Source of the DNA: Papaver somniferum
Taxonomy: Eukaryota; Streptophyta; Magnoliopsida; Ranunculales; Papaveraceae
Assembly: GCF_003573695.1 (NCBI RefSeq)
Contig: NC_039363.1
Coordinates: 166,796,747 to 166,860,746 of the forward strand
Reading direction: 5' to 3'
DNA: 64,000 bases
This document shows, in pieces, positions 44,318 to 58,374 of this stretch. A program made the translations under genes and the position numbers. Position 1 is the stretch's first letter, and every line of letters starts with the position of its first letter. The notes beneath the pieces are model-generated. The model was not told the DNA's origin and searched no databases. It saw nothing but the letters and a program-made list of their open reading frames with translations.

Positions 44318-44769
44318 TGTTGCGCTAAAACCCTGCGGAAGCGATTTGCACAGCTACACAATGGTACTCCAAATATTGCAAAGAACACAAAGTAGAAAAG
44401 AAAAGAGACGAGACTTTAACGAGGTTGAATCCTCGAGAAAAATAAGAGATTTATATATTATCGTTTGGGAGAAAACATATAAACCCTAAGAGAGAAAGAA
44501 GAATTTTTTGGTGTAATTTTCTAGGTTCTCTACTAGGCTATTTATATAGGTACATTACTTAGCCTACAAGACTAGGGTTTCATAACTTGTCCACAAAGTT
44601 CCTAGAATTTAGGATCAAGTAAACCAATTAAGAGTTATCATAAAACTCTTAATCCTAATCCTAACTCATAACCGACTAAAATTGGGTTTATCCCAATCTT
44701 TGGTCCACCGACTAAGTTTGGTGAGAGTTATCTAAAAACCTCCATCACCGACCTGACCCATATCCAACA
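44318..44769 (-). repeat. Array LTR 2 (type A, shared)
   Basis: 452 bp. Serves as 5' LTR of unit 1 and 3' LTR of unit 2. It differs from LTR 1 in, for example, an added CTCATAACCGA segment at about 44665. Confidence 0.9.
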
Positions 44770-44958
44770 ATTCTCCACCTCGGATCATGCATTCATGCAT
44801 GAGACGATCAATAACAAAATCACCTTCGTCTTCCAACGTCGATTGCGCCATAGGCTGCCTACGTATCCTCTGCAAGGAATCAAACCGACCGTAGTTCACT
44901 CAATGGCCTTGATAGAAGGCCTCCACCAGGTTCCTAAGAACCTCTACCCCAAAGGGTA

Positions 44959-47900
44959 TCACCAAACCAGAAGAATGTGGATCAATTTCGAGCAATGACG
45001 AAACTTGACCCCAGATACTACTTTCGTTAAAATATCAGCTGGATTGTCTTTGGTATCGATCTTCACAAGTAGAATGTCTTCTTCTTCCAGAATTTCTCTA
45101 ACAAGTGAAATCGAACATCTATATGTTTGTTTATGGCATGATGCACTTGATTCTTAGCCAAGTAAATTGCACTAAGACTATCACAATGCACAGGCAGTTG
45201 TTCCTGCACAACACCCAAGTCATCTAGCAAACCCTGTAACCATAGAGCCTCCTTAAATGCTTTAGTCACTGCCATATACTCCGCTTCAGTAGTTGAGAGA
45301 GCCACAATAGACTGCAAAATCGATCTCCAACTAACCGGTGCTCCAGCCAAGGTAAATACATACCCTGTAGTTGAACGCCTCTTGTCCAAATCACCAGCAT
45401 AGTCAGAATCCACATAACCAACACAAAGATGATTGTTCCCATCTTCCTTCACAAACTCCAAGCCAACATCAACAGTATCATAAAGATACCTCAAAATCCA
45501 TTTCACAGCTTGCCAATGTCCTTTACCAGGATTATGCATATAACGGCTGATCATACTTACTCCATGTGAAATATACGACCTTGTACATACCATCGCATAC
45601 ATCAAGCTACCAATAGCACTAGCATATGGGACTTGGGACATATAATCACGCTCTTCTTCAGTAGTGGGAGACATATCAGAACTCAACTTAAAATGAGGAC
45701 CAGGGGGAGTACTTACAGATTTAGTTCCTTCGCAGATACCAAATTTCTGTAACACTTTCTTCAAGTATTCCTTTTGAGACAAACAAACTTTACCCTTCTT
45801 TCTGTCACGTTGAATCTCCATGCCAAGAATATTCTTAGCTTCTCCCAGATCTTTCATCTCGAACTCAGTTGACAATTTTTGCTTCAAATTATCAATCTCT
45901 TTCTTGTTATTCGATGCTATCAGCATATCATCGACATACATGAGCAAATATATGAAAGACCCATCACGTATCTTCTTGAAGTATACACAATGGTCATAGT
46001 GACTTCTTGTGCATGTCTGGCCAATCATAAACTGATCAAATCGCTTATACCACCGTCTTGGAGGCTGTTTCATCCCATACAACGATTTCTTCAGCTTGCA
46101 TACACAATCTTCTCTTCCATCAACTTTGAAACCACTCGGCTGAGTCATATAAATCTCTTCTTCTAGATCACCATGTAAGAACGCCGTCTTCACATCTAGC
46201 TGAACTAGGTCTAAATCATACTGTGCTACCAAGGCCAACAAAATTCGGATTGATGAGTGTTTCACAACTGGAGAGAACACCTCATTGTAGTCAATCCCTT
46301 CCTTTTGGGCATAACCTTTTGAAACTAACCTTGCCTTGTAGCGTACTTGATTCATCTGAGATCCTTCTTTATTAGCATATACCCATTTGCACCCAATGGC
46401 CTTCTTACCGTTCGGAAGCTTCGTAAGAATCCATGTGCCATTCTTTTAAAGAGACTCCATCTCATCCTGCATAGCAGCTTCCCATTCTTGATGCTCTACA
46501 CTGTGTATAGCTTCAAAATAGGTATTAGGAATACCTTCTTCAACAACTGGTAATGCATAAGCTATAAAATCATTCATCCAACCAGGTTTCCTGATTGATC
46601 TTCTCGGTTTGCTGGTTTCTATGGTCTCAGTGACCGTAGCTTCTGTATCTTCCACTGCTTCATGTTCCTCTTCATAAACATCGTCACTATCATTTGGAAC
46701 TTCAGTAGTTACCTCCCTTGTAGACGTCACGCATTCCGAAGTAGTCGTAACAGATACATACTTAGCTGGAATTAGTGGAGTTGCATCAATCTCCACCTGC
46801 TGCAAAGGCTCACTAGTATTGGTGCTTCTGTTATCCACCTGCTGAGAACCCCAAGACTTTACCATAGACGCTTCATCAAATGTAACATCTCTACTCATGA
46901 CTATCTTCTTCTCTATTGAATTCCAAATTTTGAACCCTTTCACGCCTTTCTTCACACCCATAAAGATGCCTTTAACAGCAAGGCTATCAAGCTTGTTTTC
47001 ACTAACATGATACCAAGAAGGGCAACCAAAGATATGAATTGAGTCATATTCATAAGCTGGTTTACCATACCACTTCTCCATCGGAGTTTTACCTTCTAAT
47101 GCAGCTGATGGCAACCTATTAATGAGGAAGCACGCATATATAACTGCCTCAGCCCAAAACGCTTTACCTAATCCAGCATTAAATAACATACATCGTACCA
47201 TCTCCAGCAAAGTACGATTCATGCGTTCAGCTACCCCATTTTGTTGCGGTGTCTTCTTAACTGTTAAATGCCTATGTATTCCCTCATCCTGACATACTTG
47301 CAAGAATGAATCACTTTTGTACTCTCCACCATTGTCCGAACGTAGTACCTTGATCTTTCTGCCAGTTTGAGTCTCAGTTGCCTTTTTCCACCTCACAAAG
47401 ACTTCTAGGACTTCATCCTTATGCCTCATGGTGTACACCCATACTCGCCTAGAATAGTCATCAATGAAAGACACGAACCAATGTTTCCCTCCCAATGATG
47501 CATTCTTGGAGGGACCCCAAACATCTGAGTGAACATACTCAAGAACTCAACTAGTGTTGTGGATTGTTGTGCCAAAACTTGTTCTTGTTTTCTTTCCTTT
47601 CACACAATGTTCACAAAACTCTAATTTGCAGGCAATAGCACCTTTCAATAAATCTTGACGAATTAAAGAGTGTAACGACTTATCACCTGGATGTGCAAGT
47701 CGCATATGCCATAACTTCGTGGTCTCCATCGATGCAGTCTCGATGTGTTCAGAAATTGACACATCTCCTGTTACTGTACTCCCAGTTAAGTAGCACAAGT
47801 TATGATGCCTTGTGCCCTTCATGATTACCAACGATCCAGAGATTATCTTTAGAATGCCATTTTCAGCGACTAACTTGTACCCCTTAGCTTCCAAAGTTCC

Positions 47901-49085
47901 GAGCGAAATCAGATTCTTCTTCACAGCAGGTACGAACCTTACTTCCTTCAGTTCCCGAACCATACCATCATGCATCTTGATTCGAATACTACCAATCCCG
48001 ATCACCCTGCAGGTATGATTATTCCCCATACGTACTTCTCCACCAAACTTCTCGAAGCTTGAGAACCAGTCCCGATGAGGACATATGTGATAAGTAGCAC
48101 CAGAATCTAGTACCCATGTACCGTCAGTTACGATACAAGATGATGGTGTCACAGTCAGTGAGAAATCCGAAGCTACATCTGAATCATCACTTGCCTTAGC
48201 AATGTTCACCTCGGTCTTGTTGTTATCTCCTTCTCAATCTTTACGCTTGGTACAATCCTTATCCCAATGGCCAAAGTCATGAAACCATGCACATTCATCC
48301 TTCTGCAGACGCGCTCTTGACTTTGAATGCGCTTTCACTTTGCCACGATCACCATTCGTCTTTCTCCTGTCTGTTGAACGACCTCTTACAAGAAGCAAGT
48401 CACTGTTAGCTTCACTTGACAGGTCTTCACGGTCCATCTTCCTGAACTCCTCACTACACAATGTTGTAGTGACCTCAGCGTATGTTATCTTATCCTTGCC
48501 ATGCATTAAAGCCTTAATCACGGGTTCATACCTTTCAGGAAGAGAGTTTATCAGACACAAAGCTTGTTCCTCGTCGTTGATCTTCTCATCATAGTTAACT
48601 AACTCAGCAAGAAGTTTATTATATGAATCCAGGTGCTCTGTTAGAGTTGCACCTTTCTTCATGTTATAGCGATATAAATTTCTCTTAAGATGTATCCTAT
48701 TAGCCACGTTCTTCACAAGGTACTCCTTCTCTAGATTTTCCCAGAGATCCTTAGTTGAAGTCTCGTGCTGATAATTAACTCTTACTGATGTTGCTAAACA
48801 CCCACGAATCGAACCCAAACATAATTTATTCATCTTGTTCCACTGCTTGTCAGACATCTCCGCTGGCCGACCTTCTAGAGCTTCTTCTAGGTCAAGATGA
48901 ACAAGAGCATCCATTACGTCTGTTCTCCATAAACCAAAGTTATTGGTTCCGGTGAACTTTTCAACCTTCAGTTGTGACCTATGAGAATGCAGTATTTCTT
49001 CTTTTGTTTCTTTATCTTTACTTGTGGACTCCGAATGTTCTCCTAAAGGATCTTTCGGATCAACTGGATCTTTCCTGTCAACCAT
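44959..49085 (-). pseudogene. gag-pol of array unit 2 (best-preserved gag)
   Basis: gag is open for 283 codons (49085-48234): KVEKFTGTNNFGLWR, DLWENLEKEYLVKNVANR, LINSLPERYEPVIKAL, then a defective zinc knuckle CAWFHDFGHWDKDC (second Cys lost). A TGA (Arg codon in unit 1) ends it. Protease (VLDSGATYHICPH) and full GAG-pre-integrase (LWHMRLAHPGDKSLHSLI) follow to TGA 47547-47549, a Gly codon in unit 1. Integrase continues to the common TAA 46446-46448. Reverse transcriptase/RNase H are open 46355-45063, and the common C-terminal frameshift precedes the original stop at 44959. Confidence 0.9.
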
Positions 49086-49231
49086 TGTTCACAAAAAAAC
49101 AAATATAGATAAAAAACTAAACTTTGAGATCAGAATTACCTCAAACAACTTCAGAAAAAAAAAAATACTCCCGCTGCAATATTATGAATACCAAAAATTC
49201 CAAGAACCTAACCCGAGCTCTTGATGCCAAT

Positions 49232-49665
49232 TGTTGCGCTAAAACCCTGCGGAAGCGATTTGCACAGCTACACAATGGTACTCCAAATATTGCAAAGAAC
49301 ACAAACTAAAGAAGATAAAAGAGACAAGAATTTAACGAGGTTGAATCCTCGGGAAAAACAAGAGATTTATATATTATCGTTTGGGAGAAAACATATAAAC
49401 CCTAAGAGAGAAAGAAGAATTTTTTGGTGTGTCTTTCTAGGTTCTCTACTAGGCTATTTATATACACATAGGTAGGGATTAGGGTTCCATAACTTAGTTA
49501 ATAAGTTCCTAGTCTTTAGGATCAAGAAAGCTAATTAAGAGTGATCTTAACTCTTAATCCTAATCTAACTTGGTGACCGACTAAAATTTGATTTATCCCA
49601 AATTAGTCTCACCGACTTGGAGAGTTTTAGTTTCTCCAAACTCTTATACACCGACCTATTCAACA
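49232..49665 (-). repeat. Array LTR 3 (type B, shared)
   Basis: 434 bp. The PBS-side half matches type A, but the other half is clearly different (GTGTGTCTTTCTAGG, TATATACACATAGGTAGGG, ending CCGACCTATTCAACA). It is a distinct LTR subtype or a recombinant. Confidence 0.9.
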
Positions 49666-49854
49666 ATTCTCCACCTCGGATCATGCATTCATGCATGAGA
49701 CGATCAATAACAAAATCACCTTCGTCTTCCAACGTCGATTGCGCCATAGGCTTCCTACTTATCCTCTGCAAGGAATCAAACCGACCGTAGTTCACTCAAT
49801 GGCCTTGCTAGAAGGCCTCCACCAGGTTCCTAAGAACCTCTACCCCAAAGGGTA

Positions 49855-52800
49855 TCACCAAACCAGAAGAATGTGGATCAATTTCGAGCAATGACGAAAC
49901 TTGACCCCAGATACTACTTTCGTTAAAATATCAGCTGGATTGTCTTTGGTATCGATCTTCACAAGTAGAATGTCTTCTTCTTCCAGAATTTCTCTAACAA
50001 GTGAAATCGAACATCTATATGTTTGTTTATGGCATGATGCACTTGATTCTTAGCCAAGTAAATTGCACTAAGACTATCACAATGCACAGGCAGTTGTTCC
50101 TGCACAACACCCAAGTCATCTAGCAAACCCTGTAACCATAGAGCCTCCTTAAATGCTTTAGTCACTGCCATATACTCCGCTTCAGTAGTTGAGAGAGCCA
50201 CAATAGACTGCAAAATCGATCTCCAACTAACCGGTGCTCCAGCCAAGGTAAATACATACCCTGTAGTTGAACGCCTCTTGTCCAAATCACCAGCATAGTC
50301 AGAATCCACATAACCAACACAAAGATGATTGTTCCCATCTTCCTTCACAAACTCCAAGCCAACATCAACAGTATCATAAAGATACCTCAAAATCCATTTC
50401 ACAGCTTGCCAATGTCCTTTACCAGGATTATGCATATAACGGCTGATCATACTTACTCCATGTGAAATATACGACCTTGTACATACCATCGCATACATCA
50501 AGCTACCAATAGCACTAGCATATGGGACTTGGGACATATAATCACGCTCTTCTTCAGTAGTGGGAGACATATCAGAACTCAACTTAAAATGAGGACCAGG
50601 GGGAGTACTTACAGATTTAGTTCCTTCGCAGATACCAAATTTCTGTAACACTTTCTTCAAGTATTCCTTTTGAGACAAACAAACTTTACCCTTCTTTCTG
50701 TCACGTTGAATCTCCATGCCAAGAATATTCTTAGCTTCTCCCAGATCTTTCATCTCGAACTCAGTTGACAATTTTTGCTTCAAATTATCAATCTCTTTCT
50801 TGTTATTCGATGCTATCAGCATATCATCGACATACATGAGCAAATATATGAAAGACCCATCACGTATCTTCTTGAAGTATACACAATGGTCATAGTGACT
50901 TCTTGTGCATGTCTGGCCAATCATAAACTGATCAAATCGCTTATACCACCGTCTTGGAGGCTGTTTCATCCCATACAACGATTTCTTCAGCTTGCATACA
51001 CAATCTTCTCTTCCATCAACTTTGAAACCACTCGGCTGAGTCATATAAATCTCTTCTTCTAGATCACCATGTAAGAACGCCGTCTTCACATCTAGCTGAA
51101 CTAGGTCTAAATCATACTGTGCTACCAAGGCCAACAAAATTCGGATTGATGAGTGTTTCACAACTGGAGAGAACACCTCATTGTAGTCAATCCCTTCCTT
51201 TTGGGCATAACCTTTTGAAACTAACCTTGCCTTGTAGCGTACTTGATTCATCTGAGATCCTTCTTTATTAGCATATACCCATTTGCACCCAATGGCCTTC
51301 TTACCGTTCGGAAGCTTCGTAAGAATCCATGTGCCATTCTTTTAAAGAGACTCCATCTCATCCTGCATAGCAGCTTCCCATTCTTGATGCTCTACACTGT
51401 GTATAGCTTCAAAATAGGTATTAGGAATACCTTCTTCAACAACTGGTAATGCATAAGCTATAAAATCATTCATCCAACCAGGTTTCCTGATTGATCTTCT
51501 CGGTTTGCTGGTTTCTATGGTCTCAGTGACCGTAGCTTCTGTATCTTCCACTGCTTCATGTTCCTCTTCATAAACATCGTCACTATCATTTGGAACTTCA
51601 GTAGTTACCTCCCTTGTAGACGTCACGCATTCCGAAGTAGTCGTAACAGATACATACTTAGCTGGAATTAGTGGAGTTGCATCAATCTCCACCTGCTGCA
51701 AAGGCTCACTAGTATTGGTGCTTCTGTTATCCACCTGCTGAGAACCCCAAGACTTTACCATAGACGCTTCATCAAATGTAACATCTCTACTCATGACTAT
51801 CTTCTTCTCTATTGAATTCCAAATTTTGAACCCTTTCACGCCTTTCTTCACACCCATAAAGATGCCTTTAACAGCAAGGCTATCAAGCTTGTTTTCACTA
51901 ACATGATACCAAGAAGGGCAACCAAAGATATGAATTGAGTCATATTCATAAGCTGGTTTACCATACCACTTCTCCATCGGAGTTTTACCTTCTAATGCAG
52001 CTGATGGCAACCTATTAATGAGGAAGCACGCATATATAACTGTCTCAGCCCAAAACGCTTTACCTAATCCAGCATTAAATAACATACATCGTACCATCTC
52101 CAGCAAAGTACGATTCATGCGTTCAGCTACCCCATTTTGTTGCGGTGTCTTCTTAACTGTTAAATGCCTATGTATTCCCTCATCCTGACATACTTGCAAG
52201 AATGAATCACTTTTGTACTCTCCACCATTGTCCGAACGTAGTACCTTGATCTTTCTGCCAGTTTGAGTCTCAGTTGCCTTTTTCCACCTCACAAAGACTT
52301 CTAGGACTTCATCCTTATGCCTCATGGTGTACACCCATACTCGCCTAGAATAGTCATCAATGAAAGACACGAACCAATGTTTCCCTCCCAATGATGCATT
52401 CTTGGAGGGACCCCAAACATCTGAGTGAACATACTCAAGAACTCAACTAGTGTTGTGGATTGTTGTGCCAAAACTTGTTCTTGTTTTCTTTCCTTTCACA
52501 CAATGTTCACAAAACTCTAATTTGCAGGCAATAGCACCTTTCAATAAATCTTGACGAATTAAAGAGTGTAACGACTTATCACCTGGATGTGCAAGTCGCA
52601 TATGCCATAACTTCGTGGTCTCCATCGATGCAGTCTCGATGTGTTCAGAAATTGACACATCTCCTGTTACTGTACTCCCAGTTAAGTAGCACAAGTTATG
52701 ATGCCTTGTGCCCTTCATGATTACCAACGATCCAGAGATTATCTTTAGAATGCCATTTTCAGCGACTAACTTGTACCCCTTAGCTTCCAAAGTTCCGAGC

Positions 52801-53969
52801 GAAATCAGATTCTTCTTCACAGCAGGTACGAACCTTACTTCCTTCAGTTCCCGAACCATACCATCATGCATCTTGATTCGAATACTACCAATCCCGATCA
52901 CCCTGCAGGTATGATTATTCCCCATACGTACTTCTCCACCAAACTTCTCGAAGCTTGAGAACCAGTCCCGATGAGGATATATGTGATAAGTAGCACCAGA
53001 ATCTAGTACCCATGTACCGTCAGTTACGATACAAGATGATGGTGTCACAGTCAGTGAGAAATCCGAAGCTACATCTGAATCATCACTTGCCTTAGCAATG
53101 TTCACCTCGGTCTTGTTGTTATCTCCTTCTCAATCTTTACGCTTGGTACAATCCTTATCCCAATGGCCAAAGTCATGAAACCATGCACATTCATCCTTCT
53201 GCAGACGCGCTCTTGACTTTGAATGCGCTTTCACTTTGCCACGATCACCATTCTTCTTTCTCCTGTCTGTTGAACGACCTCTTACAAGAAGCAAGTCACT
53301 TGATAGGTCTTCACGGTCCATCTTCCTGAACTCCTCACTACACAATGTTGTAGTGACCTCAGCGTATGTTATCTTATCCTTGCCATGCATTAAAGCCTTA
53401 ATCACGGGTTCATACCTTTCAGGAAGAGAGTTTATCAGACACAAAGCTTGTTCCTCGTCGTTGATCTTCTCATCATAGTTAACTAACTCAGCAAGAAGTT
53501 TATTATATGAATCCAGGTGCTCTGTTAGAGTTGCACCTTTCTTCATGTTATAGCGATATAAATTTCTCTTAAGATGTATCCTATTAGCCACGTTCTTCAC
53601 AAGGTACTCCTTCTCTAGATTTTCCCAGAGATCCTTAGTTGAAGTCTCGTGCTGATAATTAACTCTTACTGATGTTGCTAAACACCCACGAATCGAACCC
53701 AAACATAATTTATTCATCTTGTTCCACTGCTTGTCAGACATCTCCGCTGGCCGACCTTCTAGAGCTTCTTCTAGGTCAAGATGAACAAGAGCATCCATTA
53801 CGTCTGTTCTCCATAAACCAAAGTTATTGGTTCCGGTGAACTTTTCAACCTTCAGTTGTGATCTATGAGAATGCAGTATTTCTTGTTTTGTTTCTTTATC
53901 TTTACTTGTGGACTCCGAATGTTCTCCTAAAGGATCTTTCAGATCAACTGGATCTTTCCCGTCAACCAT
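49855..53969 (-). pseudogene. gag-pol of array unit 3
   Basis: Same structure and stops as unit 2 (TGA 52443-52445, TAA 51342-51344, C-terminal frameshift). Unit-specific changes: gag N-terminus MVDGKDPVDLKDPLGEH, loss of four residues before DLLLVRGR, protease HIYPHRD in place of HICPHRD, and integrase AETVIYACF in place of AEAVIYACF. Confidence 0.9.
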
Positions 53970-54111
53970 TGTTCACAAACAACCAAATATAGATAAAAAA
54001 CTAAACTTTGAGATCAGAATTACCTCAAACAACTTCAGAAAAAAATACTCCCGCTGCAATATTATGAATACCGAAAATTCCAAGAACCTAACCCGAGCTA
54101 TTGATGCCAAT

Positions 54112-54545
54112 TGTTGCGCTAAAACCCTGCGGAAGCGATTTGCACAGCTACACAATGGTACTCCAAATATTGCAAAGAACACAAACTAAAGAAGATAAAA
54201 GAGACAAGAATTTAACGAGGTTGAATCCTCGGGAAAAACAAGAGATTTATATATTATCGTTTGGGAGAAAACATATAAACCCTAAGAGAGAAAGAAGAAT
54301 TTTTTGGTGTGTCTTTCTAGGTTCTCTACTAGGCTATTTATATACACATAGGTAGGGATTAGGGTTCCATAACTTAGTTAATAAGTTCCTAGTCTTTAGG
54401 ATCAAGAAAGCTAATTAAGAGTGATCTTAACTCTTAATCCTAATCTAACTTGGTGACCGACTAAAATTTGATTTATCCCAAATTAGTCTCACCGACTTGG
54501 AGAGTTTTAGTTTCTCCAAACTCTTATACACCGACCTATTCAACA
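54112..54545 (-). repeat. Array LTR 4 (type B, shared)
   Basis: 434 bp; nearly or fully identical to LTR 5 and very close to LTR 3. Confidence 0.9.
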
Positions 54546-54734
54546 ATTCTCCACCTCGGATCATGCATTCATGCATGAGACGATCAATAACAAAATCACC
54601 TTCGTCTTCCAACGTCGATTGCGCCATAGGCTTCCTACTTATCCTCTGCAAGGAATCAAACCGACCGTAGTTCACTCAATGGCCTTGCTAGAAGGCCTCC
54701 ACCAGGTTCCTAAGAACCTCTACCCCAAAGGGTA

Positions 54735-57609
54735 TCACCAAACCAGAAGAATGTGGATCAATTTCGAGCAATGACGAAACTTGACCCCAGATACTACTTT
54801 CGTTAAAATATCAGCTGGATTGTCTTTGGTATCGATCTTCACAAGTAGAATGTCTTCTTCTTCCAGAATTTCTCTAACAAGTGAAATCGAACATCTATAT
54901 GTTTGTTTATGGCATGATGCACTTGATTCTTAGCCAAGTAAATTGCACTAAGACTATCACAATGCACAGGCAGTTGTTCCTGCACAACACCCAAGTCATC
55001 TAGCAAACCCTGTAACCATAGAGCCTCCTTAAATGCTTTAGTCACTGCCATATACTCCGCTTCAGTAGTTGAGAGAGCCACAATAGACTGCAAAATCGAT
55101 CTCCAACTAACCGGTGCTCCAGCCAAGGTAAATACATACCCTGTAGTTGAACGCCTCTTGTCCAAATCACCAGCATAGTCAGAATCCACATAACCAACAC
55201 AAAGATGATTGTTCCCATCTTCCTTCACAAACTCCAAGCCAACATCAACAGTATCATAAAGATACCTCAAAATCCATTTCACAGCTTGCCAATGTCCTTT
55301 ACCAGGATTATGCATATAACGGCTGATCATACTTACTCCATGTGAAATATACGACCTTGTACATACCATCGCATACATCAAGCTACCAATAGCACTAGCA
55401 TATGGGACTTGGGACATATAATCACGCTCTTCTTCAGTAGTGGGAGACATATCAGAACTCAACTTAAAATGAGGACCAGGGGGAGTACTTACAGATTTAG
55501 TTCCTTCGCAGATACCAAATTTCTGTAACACTTTCTTCAAGTATTCCTTTTGAGACAAACAAACTTTACCCTTCTTTCTGTCACGTTGAATCTCCATGCC
55601 AAGAATATTCTTAGCTTCTCCCAGATCTTTCATCTCGAACTCAGTTGACAATTTTTGCTTCAAATTATCAATCTCTTTCTTGTTATTCGATGCTATCAGC
55701 ATATCATCGACATACATGAGCAAATATATGAAAGACCCATCACGTATCTTCTTGAAGTATACACAATGGTCATAGTGACTTCTTGTGCATGTCTGGCCAA
55801 TCATAAACTGATCAAATCGCTTATACCACCGTCTTGGAGGCTGTTTCATCCCATACAACGATTTCTTCAGCTTGCATACACAATCTTCTCTTCCATCAAC
55901 TTTGAAACCACTCGGCTGAGTCATATAAATCTCTTCTTCTAGATCACCATGTAAGAACGCCGTCTTCACATCTAGCTGAACTAGGTCTAAATCATACTGT
56001 GCTACCAAGGCCAACAAAATTCGGATTGATGTGTGTTTCACAACTGGAGAGAACACCTCATTGTAGTCAATCCCTTCCTTTTGGGCATAACCTTTTGAAA
56101 CTAACCTTGCCTTGTAGCGTACTTGATTCATCTGAGATCCTTCTTTATTAGCATATACCCATTTGCACCCAATGGCCTTCTTACCGTTCGGAAGCTTCGT
56201 AAGAATCCATGTGCCATTCTTTTAAAGAGACTCCATCTCATCCTGCATAGCAGCTTCCCATTCTTGATGCTCTACACTGTGTATAGCTTCAAAATAGGTA
56301 TTAGGAATACCTTCTTCAACAACTGGTAATGCATAAGCTATAAAATCATTCATCCAACCAGGTTTCCTGATTGATCTTCTCGGTTTGCTGGTTTCTATGG
56401 TCTCAGTGACCGTAGCTTCTGTATCTTCCACTGCTTCATGTTCCTCTTCATAAACATCGTCACTATCATTTGGAACTTCAGTAGTTACCTCCCTTGTAGA
56501 CGTCACGCATTCCGAAGTAGTCGTAACAGATACATACTTAGCTGGAATTAGTGGAGTTGCATCAATCTCCACCTGCTGCAAAGGCTCACTAGTATTGGTG
56601 CTTCTGTTNNNNNNNNNNATATGTGATAAGTAGCACCAGAATCTAGTACCCATGTACCGTCAGTTACGATACAAGATGATGGTGTCACAGTCAGTGAGAA
56701 ATCCGAAGCTACATCTGAATCATCACTTGCCTTAGCAATGTTCACCTCGGTCTTGTTGTTATCTCCTTCTCAATCTTTACGCTTGGTACAATCCTTATCC
56801 CAATGGCCAAAGTCATGAAACCATGCACATTCATCCTTCTGCAGACGCGCTCTTGACTTTGAATGCGCTTTCACTTTGCCACGATCACCATTCTTCTTTC
56901 TCCTGTCTGTTGAACGACCTCTTACAAGAAGCAAGTCACTTGATAGGTCTTCACGGTCCATCTTCCTGAACTCCTCACTACACAATGTTGTAGTGACCTC
57001 AGCGTATGTTATCTTATCCTTGCCATGCATTAAAGCCTTAATCACGGGTTCATACCTTTCAGGAAGAGAGTTTATCAGACACAAAGCTTGTTCCTCGTCG
57101 TTGATCTTCTCATCATAGTTAACTAACTCAGCAAGAAGTTTATTATATGAATCCAGGTGCTCTGTTAGAGTTGCACCTTTCTTCATGTTATAGCGATATA
57201 AATTTCTCTTAAGATGTATCCTATTAGCCACGTTCTTCACAAGGTACTCCTTCTCTAGATTTTCCCAGAGATCCTTAGTTGAAGTCTCGTGCTGATAATT
57301 AACTCTTACTGATGTTGCTAAACACCCACGAATCGAACCCAAACATAATTTATTCATCTTGTTCCACTGCTTGTCAGACATCTCCGCTGGCCGACCTTCT
57401 AGAGCTTCTTCTAGGTCAAGATGAACAAGAGCATCCATTACGTCTGTTCTCCATAAACCAAAGTTATTGGTTCCGGTGAACTTTTCAACCTTCAGTTGTG
57501 ATCTATGAGAATGCAGTATTTCTTGTTTTGTTTCTTTATCTTTACTTGTGGACTCCGAATGTTCTCCTAAAGGATCTTTCAGATCAACTGGATCTTTCCC
57601 GTCAACCAT
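54735..57609 (-). pseudogene. gag-pol of array unit 4 (contains assembly gap)
   Basis: gag (57609-56770) equals that of unit 3. The protease start is followed by the 10-N gap (56609-56618); the rest of protease, all of the integrase core and part of the linker are not in the sequence. Reverse transcriptase/RNase H (56131-54839) are open, with VKHTSIR in place of VKHSSIR, and the common TAA at 56222-56224. Frames running through the N are artefacts. Confidence 0.85.
56609..56618. other. Assembly gap (10 N) in array unit 4
   Basis: Left edge ends ...GGTGCTTCTGTT. The 3630 bp before it (52979-56608) appear to recur unchanged after it (56619-60248). Confidence 0.9.
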
Positions 57610-57751
57610 TGTTCACAAACAACCAAATATAGATAAAAAACTAAACTTTGAGATCAGAATTACCTCAAACAACTTCAGAAAAAAATACTCCCGCTGCAAT
57701 ATTATGAATACCGAAAATTCCAAGAACCTAACCCGAGCTATTGATGCCAAT

Positions 57752-58185
57752 TGTTGCGCTAAAACCCTGCGGAAGCGATTTGCACAGCTACACAATGGTA
57801 CTCCAAATATTGCAAAGAACACAAACTAAAGAAGATAAAAGAGACAAGAATTTAACGAGGTTGAATCCTCGGGAAAAACAAGAGATTTATATATTATCGT
57901 TTGGGAGAAAACATATAAACCCTAAGAGAGAAAGAAGAATTTTTTGGTGTGTCTTTCTAGGTTCTCTACTAGGCTATTTATATACACATAGGTAGGGATT
58001 AGGGTTCCATAACTTAGTTAATAAGTTCCTAGTCTTTAGGATCAAGAAAGCTAATTAAGAGTGATCTTAACTCTTAATCCTAATCTAACTTGGTGACCGA
58101 CTAAAATTTGATTTATCCCAAATTAGTCTCACCGACTTGGAGAGTTTTAGTTTCTCCAAACTCTTATACACCGACCTATTCAACA
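57752..58185 (-). repeat. Array LTR 5 (type B, shared; probably duplicate of LTR 4)
   Basis: 434 bp; lies in the 3630-bp block that copies 52979-56608, so it may not exist as a separate LTR in the genome. Confidence 0.8.
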
Positions 58186-58374
58186 ATTCTCCACCTCGGA
58201 TCATGCATTCATGCATGAGACGATCAATAACAAAATCACCTTCGTCTTCCAACGTCGATTGCGCCATAGGCTTCCTACTTATCCTCTGCAAGGAATCAAA
58301 CCGACCGTAGTTCACTCAATGGCCTTGCTAGAAGGCCTCCACCAGGTTCCTAAGAACCTCTACCCCAAAGGGTA

